From Planctomycetota bacterium (GTDB lineage: Bacteria > Planctomycetota > Planctomycetia > Planctomycetales > Planctomycetaceae), in assembly GCA_018242525.1 (NCBI GenBank), contig JAFEBS010000051.1, forward strand, positions 1 through 64,000: a stretch of 64,000 nucleotides of DNA, read 5' to 3'. A program made the translations under genes and the position numbers. The notes under the pieces were generated by a model. The model was not told where the DNA came from and did no database searches. It worked only from the letters and a program-made list of their open reading frames with translations. Shown piece after piece: positions 44,924 through 53,763 of the stretch. The first letter of the stretch is position 1. Each line of letters begins with the position of its first letter.

Positions 44924-45511
44924 ATGGCCCGCACCGCCAAGATCGATCGCAGTACCGCCGAAACACAGATCGTGTTGTCGCTGAACCTGGACGGCACCGG
45001 CGCTGCCCGGATTGAAACCGGGGTCGGATTCCTCGATCACATGCTGACCCTGTTTGCCAAGCATGGCCTGTTCGACCTGGATGTCGTTGCCAAGGGGGAT
45101 CTGCATATCGATGCCCATCACACGACCGAAGATGTCGGCATTTGTCTGGGCAAGGCCTTGCTGCAGGCCGTGGGCGACAAGCAGGGATTGACACGCTACG
45201 GATCGATGACACTGCCCATGGAAGAGACTCTGGTCACATCGGCACTCGACTTGAGCGGCCGGATGAAATTCATTTACAAGGTCGACTTCCCAACGGAAAA
45301 GATAGGGGAGTTTGATTCCGAACTGGTCGAGGAATTCTGGCAGGCCGTTTCTTCCAACGCGTTGATGAATCTGCATCTGGTCCTGCACCATGGGACGAAC
45401 AGTCATCATATTTCAGAGGGCTTGTTCAAAGCGACCGCGCGTGCCTTGCGACAGGCGACAACAATCGATCCCCGTCAGTCCGGCGTGCCATCGTCAAAGG
45501 GGACATTGTAG
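44924..45511 (+). CDS. hisB: Imidazoleglycerol-phosphate dehydratase
   Basis: A 195-residue single-domain HisB, the metal-dependent enzyme upstream of HisC in histidine synthesis. Two metal-binding motifs are present: '[14 protein letters not shown]' with '[12 protein letters not shown]', and '[18 protein letters not shown]' with 'DHxxE-type' histidines. ATG 44924 with '[16 protein letters not shown]' is the usual start. It follows hisC, and the two form a small his operon apart from other his genes. Confidence 0.95.
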   Translation: MARTAKIDRSTAETQIVLSLNLDGTGAARIETGVGFLDHMLTLFAKHGLFDLDVVAKGDLHIDAHHTTEDVGICLGKALLQAVGDKQGLTRYGSMTLPMEETLVTSALDLSGRMKFIYKVDFPTEKIGEFDSELVEEFWQAVSSNALMNLHLVLHHGTNSHHISEGLFKATARALRQATTIDPRQSGVPSSKGTL

Positions 45512-45591
45512 GCCTGGTGCGGCAGTACCAAAGGGCAAATTGGAACTGGTGCAAGCGTGACTCCCAACATCGTGCAGCCGGAGGTGCAGTG

Positions 45592-46968
45592 GTGCGTCGG
45601 ATTCGAAAGTTGCAAAACGCTGACAACCGATGGTCTTCGTCACGTCAATTTCTCGTTGTCAGCGTCTGGGCGACAATGTGTGGATTACTGGAAGCCGGCT
45701 CGCCGGCCGACTGGGAATCTCAATCGCGTTCAACGGGAACTGGCACGATCTTTGTTTCTCTCAAGGGCAACGACCAGAATTCAGGTGATTCGCCTGAAAA
45801 ATCGCTCAAGTCACTTCTCACTGCAGTTCAGCGAGCCCGCCCGGGAGACGTCGTGTGTTTCGATGCCGGCACCTATCCCCCCTTGCGAATCGTCGACAAG
45901 AAGGGCACCCGCGAGAAGCCGATTGTGTTCCAATCATTTCCGGGAAAGGAACGAGCCGCGACCTTTTCGTCCGGCAGACGATCCGCTGGTACGGGAATCT
46001 CCGTCGAGTCGTGTGAATACGTCGAAGTGCGGAACCTCCGCGTCACAGAGTCTCAAAAGGGAATCGATTGCTGGAGCGTGTCCAATTGCGCCGTGCGAGG
46101 GAATCTCCTGGAGCAACTCGGCCAGGAAGCGATCCACGTTGGCCGGAAGCACACTAACGATGGCACGAAGCAGTTTACCGGCCCCGCTTCGCATCATGTG
46201 CAAGTACTGGGCAACAAAATCCAAGGTACGGGCAAGGACAAAGAACAATACGGCGAAGGGATTTACATTGGTACCGGTGCGTTTGGTGGCGATGACACGC
46301 ACGACGTGCTCATCGAGGGAAACATCCTCGGCGACATCTCGGCAGAAGGCATCGAGCTGAAACCGGGCACACACGACCTCGTCGTCCGCGGCAACTGCAT
46401 ATTCAACACGCATCACAGATACAATGCGGCGATCACGGTGGCCGTCGAAGGCGTGTCTTCCGGAAACGGAAACTATCTGATCGAAAGCAACCTGGTCTGG
46501 GATGTGAAGAAACTAGAGCACAGCGTGGCCGGAATCGGTCTGGGCCACGGCAACGCAATACTCCGCAACAACATCGTCTGGTCTGTGCAGAACGGGGCAG
46601 GGATTCGGGTCTACCAGACATTCAAGAATCCGCAGGCCGTACGAATTGTGATCGAGAAGAACTCGGTGAGCGGCGGGATGGGTGCCGCGGCACTTCTCCT
46701 GAATGACGGCGGGCCGCGCGAATTACAGACTTCGCTGAAAGCCCTCGTACAGGTGTCGAATACATTCACCAACGACGGTTCCGCCGGTACGGCCGTCGCG
46801 GCGACCGATTTGTTTCGCGGGCCATTTACGGGTGATGCCGATGGCGGTGCTGGTGCCGGATCCGGCTTCGCACTTAAGAACTATCGAGGTATCGGAGCGG
46901 ACTACAAGAAGATCAAGAAACTACTCGACGAGTATTGGCGACAACCGCCTGCGCGATCCGCGAAATGA
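45592..46968 (+). CDS. Secreted right-handed parallel beta-helix protein
   Basis: A 458-residue exported protein. GTG 45592 is chosen because GGAGG (45580-45584) is 7 bases upstream and the product starts with 'MRRIRKLQN', then a signal helix ('FLVVSVWATMCGLLEAGSP'). The body is a repetitive beta-helix: 'SCEYVEVRNLRVTESQ', 'NCAVRGNLLEQLG' and 'HDVLIEGNILGDISAEG' are turn-like coils of NosD/pectate-lyase type. A 'DSPEKSLKSLLTAVQRARPGD' element near residue 65 matches DUF1565-type starts. It probably binds or cleaves a polysaccharide; active-site residues are not evident. Confidence 0.8.
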   Translation: MRRIRKLQNADNRWSSSRQFLVVSVWATMCGLLEAGSPADWESQSRSTGTGTIFVSLKGNDQNSGDSPEKSLKSLLTAVQRARPGDVVCFDAGTYPPLRIVDKKGTREKPIVFQSFPGKERAATFSSGRRSAGTGISVESCEYVEVRNLRVTESQKGIDCWSVSNCAVRGNLLEQLGQEAIHVGRKHTNDGTKQFTGPASHHVQVLGNKIQGTGKDKEQYGEGIYIGTGAFGGDDTHDVLIEGNILGDISAEGIELKPGTHDLVVRGNCIFNTHHRYNAAITVAVEGVSSGNGNYLIESNLVWDVKKLEHSVAGIGLGHGNAILRNNIVWSVQNGAGIRVYQTFKNPQAVRIVIEKNSVSGGMGAAALLLNDGGPRELQTSLKALVQVSNTFTNDGSAGTAVAATDLFRGPFTGDADGGAGAGSGFALKNYRGIGADYKKIKKLLDEYWRQPPARSAK

Positions 46969-46992
46969 AAAAACTCCGTCAGGCGGTTGTCG
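46939..46992. terminator. Inverted repeat straddling the beta-helix stop
   Basis: A perfect 13-bp inverted repeat (cgacaaccgcctg at 46939-46951, caggcggttgtcg at 46980-46992) with a 28-base spacer that contains the stop codon and a run of A. It lies between convergent genes and could be a weak bidirectional terminator. The long loop lowers confidence. Confidence 0.4.
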
Positions 46993-47076
46993 TATTCGTA
47001 CTCCGGGCACCTTACATCATCGTGGCAACTCTGCCGGACTTGTGTGAAGAGGACATCGCCGACTCTGGCCTTCCTA

Positions 47077-47778
47077 TTATGGGATATCCTCGCCTGACGA
47101 GGACACGTGACGGGAAGAACTTACCTGCTGGTGATACTCGGTGACCAGGAGGTATGCGCTGACCAGAAATACCCAAAATGGAAAGAGCAGAGCGATCCAC
47201 GCAAAATCTGTGATGACCGCCAATAACGTCAGGCCAACGGCGAAACCGCTGAATGCAAGCCAGCGCGGCAGGAAGGCCGTGCGCAGTCCAATTGTAGACG
47301 TGACGAACGTGAAGACCGCCGCCATCTTGATCCCAAAGGTGTTAATGAGAATATAGCTCAATCTCCGAGCGACTACATACGTGTCGCTCCGGGCGGACAT
47401 CCGACCTTCCACCACACTTTCCAGCATGGAGCTGGAGACGGCAGTGGCAGTGAACAGCATCGCAACGAAGAGCAGCCCGCTGCCAAGGAACACCGTCGCG
47501 AGGAACCGATCCTCCATCAAACCGACCCGATTGCGCAGCGCCGCGATGAACCAGAGAAACGCAATCCCGGCAAACGGAACCAGGTTCAACCCCAGGCGGA
47601 CCATGGCGCGAAGGCTGGCGACTGCAATCCACTCCCCCGGATCGATCGGGTCGGCCGGGACGGCAAGCCGAATCAGCACCAGACCGGCAGTAAACAGCAC
47701 AGAAAAGATGATGCCGCTGATGGCAACTCCGCGCGGGGGCACCGGCGGTGTGCGAAGTTCAGTCGGTATCGTGGTCAT
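47077..47778 (-). CDS. Multi-pass membrane protein of unknown function
   Basis: A 233-residue integral membrane protein. About six transmembrane segments are seen, e.g. 'GIIFSVLFTAGLVLIRL', 'LVPFAGIAFLWFIAAL', 'FLGSGLLFVAMLFTATA', 'MAAVFTFVTSTIGL', 'WLAFSGFAVGLTLLAVI' and 'LLFPFWVFLVSAYLL'. The C-terminus is short and polar. ATG 47778 is preferred over 47793, since M6 begins a plausible cytoplasmic N-terminus. It follows a DUF4337-like gene by 54 bp and both are minus strand. No family I can name with certainty. Confidence 0.7.
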   Translation of the reverse strand: MTTIPTELRTPPVPPRGVAISGIIFSVLFTAGLVLIRLAVPADPIDPGEWIAVASLRAMVRLGLNLVPFAGIAFLWFIAALRNRVGLMEDRFLATVFLGSGLLFVAMLFTATAVSSSMLESVVEGRMSARSDTYVVARRLSYILINTFGIKMAAVFTFVTSTIGLRTAFLPRWLAFSGFAVGLTLLAVITDFAWIALLFPFWVFLVSAYLLVTEYHQQVSSSRHVSSSGEDIP

Positions 47779-47832
47779 GGCTCGTTTCCACATCGCGGGA
47801 GGACAGCAAAAGCGGACATCGTAGTCGCGCCA

Positions 47833-48501
47833 TCATTCCTGGCAGATGGGCATGGTTCCCAGGAAGGCCACCGTGACCACGAAGAGGACCAGGGCAATTG
47901 CCAGGATGATGATGCGCAGGCGACGCGATTCGAGCGTCCCTGCAATGCCGCCAAAGAACAGCACGGATGCGAAGAGGACGGTCAGCAGCACGTAAGCATC
48001 GGATGTCTGATTCGCCTGCATGGCCGCGTCATATTCTCGCGAGGAGAGTTCGTCCTGCCGTTTTGCCTCAGCCAGCTCGGGCTGAGCATATTCCGTCATC
48101 TTCATGGGACCCAGCGGTGCCGTCGGGTTGCTGAATGGGTCCGTTTTTAGCCATGCTTCAACGGCCTTCTTCATTTCAGGACGAAAGCGATCAAACAGGA
48201 ATTTCTCCTGAAGGTCATTGCCTTCGTGTTTGGCTTGCATCCAGCTGATGCCCATCGATGCGTCGAAAGCCTGCAACTGCAAGGCCGCCAGATTCGCCGC
48301 CGAACTGGCGCGGCTGGCCTTGTTGACCGCCGCCAGGCGAAATGTCTGGACACCGCTCCAACGGGTCGATTGATAGGCACACCACGCCGAAGACATGGTG
48401 GCCAGGGACAGCACGACAGCACAGGTGATCTCCACCCAATGATTACGACGGTCTTTTTCCACCGCTGTCAGGATTCGATGCAACAACGCATCCGTTTCCA
48501 T
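47833..48501 (-). CDS. DUF4337-like membrane protein
   Basis: A 222-residue protein with an N-terminal helix ('WVEITCAVVLSLATMSSAWCAYQ') and two C-terminal helices ('YVLLTVLFASVLFFGGIAGTL', 'IIILAIALVLFVVTVAFLG'), with a soluble helical middle rich in Ala, Gln and Lys. The shape recalls DUF4337-type proteins, though the match is from memory. ATG 48501 has AAAGGA 5-6 bases upstream, stronger than the site of ATG 48543. Function unknown. Confidence 0.6.
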   Translation of the reverse strand: METDALLHRILTAVEKDRRNHWVEITCAVVLSLATMSSAWCAYQSTRWSGVQTFRLAAVNKASRASSAANLAALQLQAFDASMGISWMQAKHEGNDLQEKFLFDRFRPEMKKAVEAWLKTDPFSNPTAPLGPMKMTEYAQPELAEAKRQDELSSREYDAAMQANQTSDAYVLLTVLFASVLFFGGIAGTLESRRLRIIILAIALVLFVVTVAFLGTMPICQE

Positions 48502-48657
48502 CGGAGTCCTTTCATTCGGTGACGGAGCTTCCAAACGACTCATAACGACATTTCCCGGTCAACACGCTGGGTGTGGCGATTCAACGTCCACAGGCACTAC
48601 CAGTTTCTTCGCATGCACATTCGATCTGGTTGGCTGCCGGCGCTATGCGTGAGAGAA

Positions 48658-50082
48658 TTATGAATCATCTTCGACCAGCGCCTCGATCACACCGGCGTTC
48701 ACCGAGGCCACAAGTGCTGCGTGATCTTTCTCGTTCTGGTCCGCGTAAGCCAATGCAAACTCACCAATCGCCTGGTCGAAGTCATCCGATTTGCCGAGGT
48801 ATCCGCTGATCAATGCGGCATCACCCGATTTGGCATGAGCGTGCGCGAGGGTCCGACCGCATAACTCGGCGTACAGCATCGCTTGCTGGGCCGATGCACC
48901 TTCTTCGATTCGAGCCGACATCTTCATGTCTCTGAGCTGGCGAACGAAGAAATCGCGACCTCGCCGACCCCGCATCCAGCCAAGAAAGATGTCGCTGGCG
49001 GATTGCATCAACCGCTGACCCACAACGACACGCTGGCCGTGGTTTTCATACAGACTTTTACCTGCGTAGGGTTCCAGCACGGAGGGGCAGGCCTGTTTGA
49101 ATTGCAGCAGCAGAGGGTGATTCTCCGCAGAGAAAAACAACCCGACAAAGCAGGCGGTGCCGACGCTACCGATGCCCACGGCTTTGACAACAACATCCTC
49201 CAGGCTGTATCGATCAAAGAGAATTCGGCGTTCATCAGGCAGGGATAACCGGTAATCTTCCAGTGCCTCATGAACGATTGTCTCATGCTCAGGATCGACT
49301 TCTCTGGTGACATGAAACAATGCCGGCGGTTGGTCGATCAGACGTCGACGCCCTGCGACCTCTTCGCTGATCCGCGGATAAAGATAATCGCTGATCCGCT
49401 GCCGGGCCTTGGCAACGATCTCTTCTCGATTTTTCCTGATCGTGGCATCGGGCGCCATGTCGATGATCGTTTGAGCATCCAGGCGGTCATACCAGATGTC
49501 CAACGGACTCATCTTCGAGTATTCCCGCAATCGCTCGCGGTAAGCGCGAACGCAGTCAACGGCGGCAGCCTGGGCTTGCGTGTCACTGAGTTTGATATCG
49601 CGTACAGCGACGACAAAACTGACTGCCAGACGTTTGACGTCCCACTCCCACGGCGCGGGGAGTGTTTCGTCGAAATCATTGATATCGAAGATCAGATTGC
49701 GTTCGGGTGTCGCAAACAGGCCAAAATTCAACAGGTGGCAATCGCCACAGGCCTGGACCCGCAAGCCTGTGGTCGGCGTGTTGGCCAAATCGGAGGCCAT
49801 CAACGTCGCGGATCCACGTAGAAAAGTGAACGGACTCGGCAACATTCGTCCGTAACGGATCGGGACGAGTCGAGCCAGTCGATCTTGATTCGATTCCTTC
49901 AGGATTTCGATCGGATCCCGCCGGTTCGCTGGCGCTTTCCAACCCGCGTGACTTTGACGCGGCACATTTGTACGCAACGCCTTACCGGCGGCGATGCGAT
50001 CGTCGCGTGAACGAAAAACGGGGCTGACTCTGCCCGACACAACTTCCATATTCAGCGGTGTTTTGGAACCATCGTGTTGCAT
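48658..50082 (-). CDS. DUF2252 family protein
   Basis: A 474-residue DUF2252 protein, a kinase-like fold family of unknown activity. The hallmark motifs are 'ACGDCHLLNFGLF' (H-x-x-N-F-G) and 'IFDINDFDETLPAPWEWD' (D-x-N-D-F-D-E), followed by 'DVKRLAVSFVVA' and 'DYRLSLPDERR'. ATG 50082 is picked because the conserved domain starts near 'GKALRTNVPRQSHAGW'; the open frame further upstream to 50352 has no homology I recognise and no good start. It may phosphorylate or adenylylate an unknown small molecule. Confidence 0.82.
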   Translation of the reverse strand: MQHDGSKTPLNMEVVSGRVSPVFRSRDDRIAAGKALRTNVPRQSHAGWKAPANRRDPIEILKESNQDRLARLVPIRYGRMLPSPFTFLRGSATLMASDLANTPTTGLRVQACGDCHLLNFGLFATPERNLIFDINDFDETLPAPWEWDVKRLAVSFVVAVRDIKLSDTQAQAAAVDCVRAYRERLREYSKMSPLDIWYDRLDAQTIIDMAPDATIRKNREEIVAKARQRISDYLYPRISEEVAGRRRLIDQPPALFHVTREVDPEHETIVHEALEDYRLSLPDERRILFDRYSLEDVVVKAVGIGSVGTACFVGLFFSAENHPLLLQFKQACPSVLEPYAGKSLYENHGQRVVVGQRLMQSASDIFLGWMRGRRGRDFFVRQLRDMKMSARIEEGASAQQAMLYAELCGRTLAHAHAKSGDAALISGYLGKSDDFDQAIGEFALAYADQNEKDHAALVASVNAGVIEALVEDDS

Positions 50083-50358
50083 GTATAACTCTTGGGGGCG
50101 CGGTACAGCCGCGTTCGGCAACTGGAAAGAAGTTGGCGATTCTATCGTATTGGCAGCGGTTCCAGGAGTCACGCTCACTAACGCCGCCGACTGACAATAC
50201 CAATTCAGGACCCCACCCAACCCCGATGAGTATTCGATGTCGTCGATGAAGGTATCGCCCAACCTTGAAGGGGTAGCCATCGTCAGTTTCTTGGCCGCGA
50301 TTCCAAGCATGATCAGAGCGTTGAAGATCATGTCGATGCCGATGACCCACAATTCTGA

Positions 50359-50553
50359 GACGGGCCAATCCTGCAGGATGCCTTCAGCAAGACTTTCGTC
50401 CCTGAATCCGCAGAAGCCGGACTTGTTGCAGAAACCGTGAAACGGATCGGGGAACTATTGGAGATTTCCGGCAAAGAGAAAACGCTGACGGAGATCGTGA
50501 CGGTCGCCCTGTACGATGCTCAGGAGATGATCGTGAATCGGATCGATTCGTAA
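50359..50553 (+). pseudogene. Possible gene remnant (orphan coding-like stretch)
   Basis: One plus-strand frame is open from 50359 to a TAA at 50551 and gives protein-like, amphipathic sequence ('VAETVKRIGELLEI', 'TEIVTVALYDAQEMIVNRI'). A TGA (50356-50358) precedes it and there is no ATG with a ribosome site, so if it was a gene its 5' part is missing. A GTG near 50434 could start a 38-residue peptide. No family recognised. Confidence 0.3.
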
Positions 50554-50648
50554 GTCTGTTTGCGCATTCGTGGCGGCGCGAACGGAATGCCGGTAATCTC
50601 AATCATTCAATTTGGACCTGTCTGCCTCGCGACTCGAAAGAATGCCAG

Positions 50649-51380
50649 ATGCCACAACTCGCCAATCAAGTTGCCGTGATCACCGGAGCCAACCAGGGAA
50701 TTGGCAAGGCGATCGCCACGGCCTTCGCTCAAGAGGGGGCGTCCCTGGTGCTGTGTGCCCGTAATGCAGAAAAGCTGGCCAGCGTGGCGGACGGGTTTCG
50801 AGCGGCCGGGACGGATGTTCTGGCTCAGCCGTGCGATGTCTCCTGCGAAGCGGACGTCGAGAATCTGTTCGCGGCGGTCCAGAAGAAGCATGGGCGGGTG
50901 GATCTGCTGGTGAACAACGCGGGGGCGTTCGACGGAGGCCCTTTGGACGAGGTGTCACTGGAGGCATGGAACAACGTGATCGGCTCGTGCCTGACCGGGA
51001 CATTCCTGTGCAGTCGCGCCGCCTTTCGGATGATGAAACCCCGACGATCCGGCAAGATCCTGAACATCGGTTCGATCTCGGCCCAACGACCGCGTGAAGG
51101 GAGTGCTCCCTACTCGGCGGCCAAGTTTGGCGTCTGGGGACTGACTCAGGCGATCGCTCTGGACGGTCGTCCGCACGGTATCGTCTGTTCGTGCCTGCAT
51201 CCGGGCAACGTCCAGGTGGAACGCCGCATCGATTCGGGCCAGATCTCGGATGACGAACCGATGATGTCCCCGGAAACGATTGCCCGCGCCGCGCTGGCGA
51301 TGATGACATTGCCCGCCGACGTCAACTTCCTGGAAGCAATCGTCCTGCCCCGTGATCAGGTCTATCTGGGACGTGGTTAG
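50649..51380 (+). CDS. Short-chain dehydrogenase/reductase
   Basis: A 243-residue SDR oxidoreductase with a classical Rossmann site ('VITGANQGIGKAIA'), 'LLVNNAGAFD', 'NIGSISAQRP' (catalytic Ser) and 'PYSAAKFGVWGL' (Tyr-x3-Lys). Length and motifs match NAD(P)-dependent 3-ketoacyl or sugar/alcohol dehydrogenases of the FabG type. The ATG at 50649 is the family start. It is followed directly by an inverted-repeat element at 51381. Substrate not evident. Confidence 0.9.
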   Translation: MPQLANQVAVITGANQGIGKAIATAFAQEGASLVLCARNAEKLASVADGFRAAGTDVLAQPCDVSCEADVENLFAAVQKKHGRVDLLVNNAGAFDGGPLDEVSLEAWNNVIGSCLTGTFLCSRAAFRMMKPRRSGKILNIGSISAQRPREGSAPYSAAKFGVWGLTQAIALDGRPHGIVCSCLHPGNVQVERRIDSGQISDDEPMMSPETIARAALAMMTLPADVNFLEAIVLPRDQVYLGRG

Positions 51381-51478
51381 CAGCCCGTGGCAATAGGTGT
51401 CTGACCCTCTCCGGGCACACGATGTTCGAGGTGAATTCAATACCCTCCAAAGGGTCAAACACCTTTTTCCACGGGCTG
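51381..51478. repeat. Inverted-repeat element (REP/MITE-like)
   Basis: A 28-base arm at 51381-51408 (cagcccgtggcaataggtgt, then ctgaccct) is the reverse complement of 51451-51478 except for about three positions. The 42-base centre carries no coding signal. It starts right after the SDR stop and lies between convergent genes, so it can act as a terminator as well. The ggtgtctgaccct core recalls dispersed REP-type motifs. Confidence 0.65.
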
Positions 51479-51552
51479 TTAGGAATGCTTCGTCAATCCT
51501 CGGTATTGGCGTCCGAATTCTCACGAATTCGGCTACAGGAACGTCCGAGCTC

Positions 51553-53652
51553 TCACAAGTTCGACGACTTGCCTGCTTCGGGCGTCGCGGCACGTGTTGC
51601 GAAGATTTCATCACGTTTGATGATCGCTTCGGCTTCCAGCATCAGTTCATTGGGCACTTCGGTGAATGCGATCACTGTCAGGTCTGACAGGCCCCGCTGC
51701 AGCAGTTGGCGGACCGGGCGTCGCAGTGTCGAATCGACCAGCAGGGCAACCTCGAGTCCTTTCTGGCCGGCGTCCCGCAGCACGTTGGCCAGCTTGACGA
51801 TGAGTGCCTCCAGCGCATCGGGGTTGATGGCCAGCTTCTTGTCCTGCAGGACCCGCCGCATTTCCAGTTCCAGGGACGGTTCAAACAGCACTCCATGGAT
51901 CCGACCCTGGGTGTCAACAAACGGATCGCAGATCGCCCGAGACAAGTAAGTGCGAGCCCGCTCGGCCAGTTCGGTCGGTTCCTTCGTGGTGGGGGCGTTG
52001 TGGGCCAGGCTCTCCAGGATGCGGGTCAGATTGGTGATCGGCACCCGTTCGTCCAGCAGCAAGGTCAGTACGCGATGGACGGCCCCCATGGACAGCATGT
52101 TCGGGATCAGCTCATCAATCACCGCTGCGGATGTCTCACGCGCCTTGTCGATCAGTTTTGTCAGGTCTTCTCGACTCAACAGTTCACCCGCATGTCGCCG
52201 CAAGACCTCCCGCAGGTGAGTGGTAATGACCCCGGGAGCATCGACGACCGTGCAACCCGTCAATTCCGCCTGCGAGCGATCACTTTCGACAATCCATTTC
52301 GCGGGCAGACCGAATGCCGGATCCTTCGTTTCGACACCCGGAAACGGAATGCGGTTGCCGGATGGGTCGATTGCCAGGACGTGATGCAGTTTCAATGTGC
52401 CGCGTCCAACTTCCTGGCCGCCGACCATGATCCGGTAGTCCTGGTCGTTGAGCTGACCGTTGTCGCGAACACGCACCAGCGGAATCCACAATCCGCAACG
52501 TTTCGCGAGATCCTTCCGTACAGTCGCGATTCGCTGCAACAGGCCCAGGTCGCGCTTCGGGTCCACCAGCGGAATCAGTTGTCGACCAATTTCGATGCAG
52601 GCGCGATCCGTTTCCAGGAATTCGGACAGATGCTCTTCCATGGGTGACAGCGGGACCGCCTGCCGTTCCGGTTCGGACTTTTCGGGAGCGCTGGCGGCAT
52701 TCGACAGTTGTCGCGCGCCGTACCACAACACACCGGACATGACCAGGAATGGCAACATTGGCATGCCGGGTGTGACGGCCAGCAGCGCCAGCAGCCCGGC
52801 ACCGATCTGCATGGGTCGCGCCTTCGTAAAGAACTGGCCGCCGATTTCCGTTCCCAATCCGAGTGAATTTGAAGACTTGGTGACCAGCATACCGGCGGAC
52901 GTGGCGACGATCAGGGCGGGGATCTGTGAGACCAGGCCGTCTCCGACCGACAGGATCGAATAGGTCTGAACGGCCTGCATGATCGGCATCCCGTTCATCA
53001 ATCCGATGATGACGCCGCCCAGCAGATTGATCCCGGTAATCACCATCCCGGCGACGGCATCGCCGCGCACGAATTTGCTGGCCCCGTCCATCGCCCCGTA
53101 GAACTCGGCTTCCTGCAGCAGATGAGCCCGGCGGCGCTTGGCCTCGCCATCGTTGATCGAACCGGCATTTAAATCCGCGTCGATCGCCATTTGTTTACCG
53201 GGCATCGCGTCCAGGACAAATCGGGCACCGACTTCCGAAATACGCGTCGCCCCCTTGGTGATGACAACGAACTGGATGATCACCAGGATCAGGAACACGA
53301 CCAACCCCACGACCAGGTTGCCACCGACGACGAAGTTTCCGAATGTCTCAACAATCCGGCCGGCATCCGCCTGCAGCAAGATCAGTCGGGTCGTGGCGAC
53401 GTTGAGCGACAGTCGGCCCAGCGTCAGCAGCAACAGCGCCGAGGGAAAAACGGACAATTCCAGCGGCTGCTGGACGCTCAACGTGACCAGCAACAGCAGG
53501 ATCGTGATGCTCAGATTCAGCGTCAGCAGGACATCCAGCAGGGCCGTCGGCAGCGGGACGATCAAAACAACCAACACCGCCATCACGGCCAGTGGAAACA
53601 CCAGCTCGCTGCGTTGATTGATGCCCAGTGGTTTTGTCACCACGCTCGACAT
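51553..53652 (-). CDS. flhA: Flagellar export apparatus protein FlhA
   Basis: A 699-residue FlhA, the nonameric export-gate protein of the flagellar type III system. The N-terminal half (to ~330) has about eight transmembrane helices with the conserved loop 'KQMAIDADLNAGSINDGEA' and 'FYGAMDGASKFVRGDA'. The rest is the cytoplasmic docking domain. It is the last gene of the flagellar block, 111 bp after flhB. A complete start is seen at 53652 (ATG). Confidence 0.96.
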   Translation of the reverse strand: MSSVVTKPLGINQRSELVFPLAVMAVLVVLIVPLPTALLDVLLTLNLSITILLLLVTLSVQQPLELSVFPSALLLLTLGRLSLNVATTRLILLQADAGRIVETFGNFVVGGNLVVGLVVFLILVIIQFVVITKGATRISEVGARFVLDAMPGKQMAIDADLNAGSINDGEAKRRRAHLLQEAEFYGAMDGASKFVRGDAVAGMVITGINLLGGVIIGLMNGMPIMQAVQTYSILSVGDGLVSQIPALIVATSAGMLVTKSSNSLGLGTEIGGQFFTKARPMQIGAGLLALLAVTPGMPMLPFLVMSGVLWYGARQLSNAASAPEKSEPERQAVPLSPMEEHLSEFLETDRACIEIGRQLIPLVDPKRDLGLLQRIATVRKDLAKRCGLWIPLVRVRDNGQLNDQDYRIMVGGQEVGRGTLKLHHVLAIDPSGNRIPFPGVETKDPAFGLPAKWIVESDRSQAELTGCTVVDAPGVITTHLREVLRRHAGELLSREDLTKLIDKARETSAAVIDELIPNMLSMGAVHRVLTLLLDERVPITNLTRILESLAHNAPTTKEPTELAERARTYLSRAICDPFVDTQGRIHGVLFEPSLELEMRRVLQDKKLAINPDALEALIVKLANVLRDAGQKGLEVALLVDSTLRRPVRQLLQRGLSDLTVIAFTEVPNELMLEAEAIIKRDEIFATRAATPEAGKSSNL

Positions 53653-53763
53653 GAAGAGTTATTCCTGGTCAATCACTCCGAACGAAGAGTCCGGGGCCTG
53701 ACGGCACCCGGCTCACTGAAATCACTATGCGTGCCTCGATCGTCAAGAGGTCAGCGGGGGAGG

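Noticed and set aside
46965-47144. Small frame overlapping the beta-helix stop by ATGA
   Set aside because: It runs into the convergent membrane-protein gene, has no motif and its start lies inside an inverted repeat.
50083-50352. N-terminal extension of the DUF2252 gene
   Set aside because: The frame is open but the sequence lacks the conserved domain and has no convincing start; ATG 50082 is preferred, though its ribosome site is weak.
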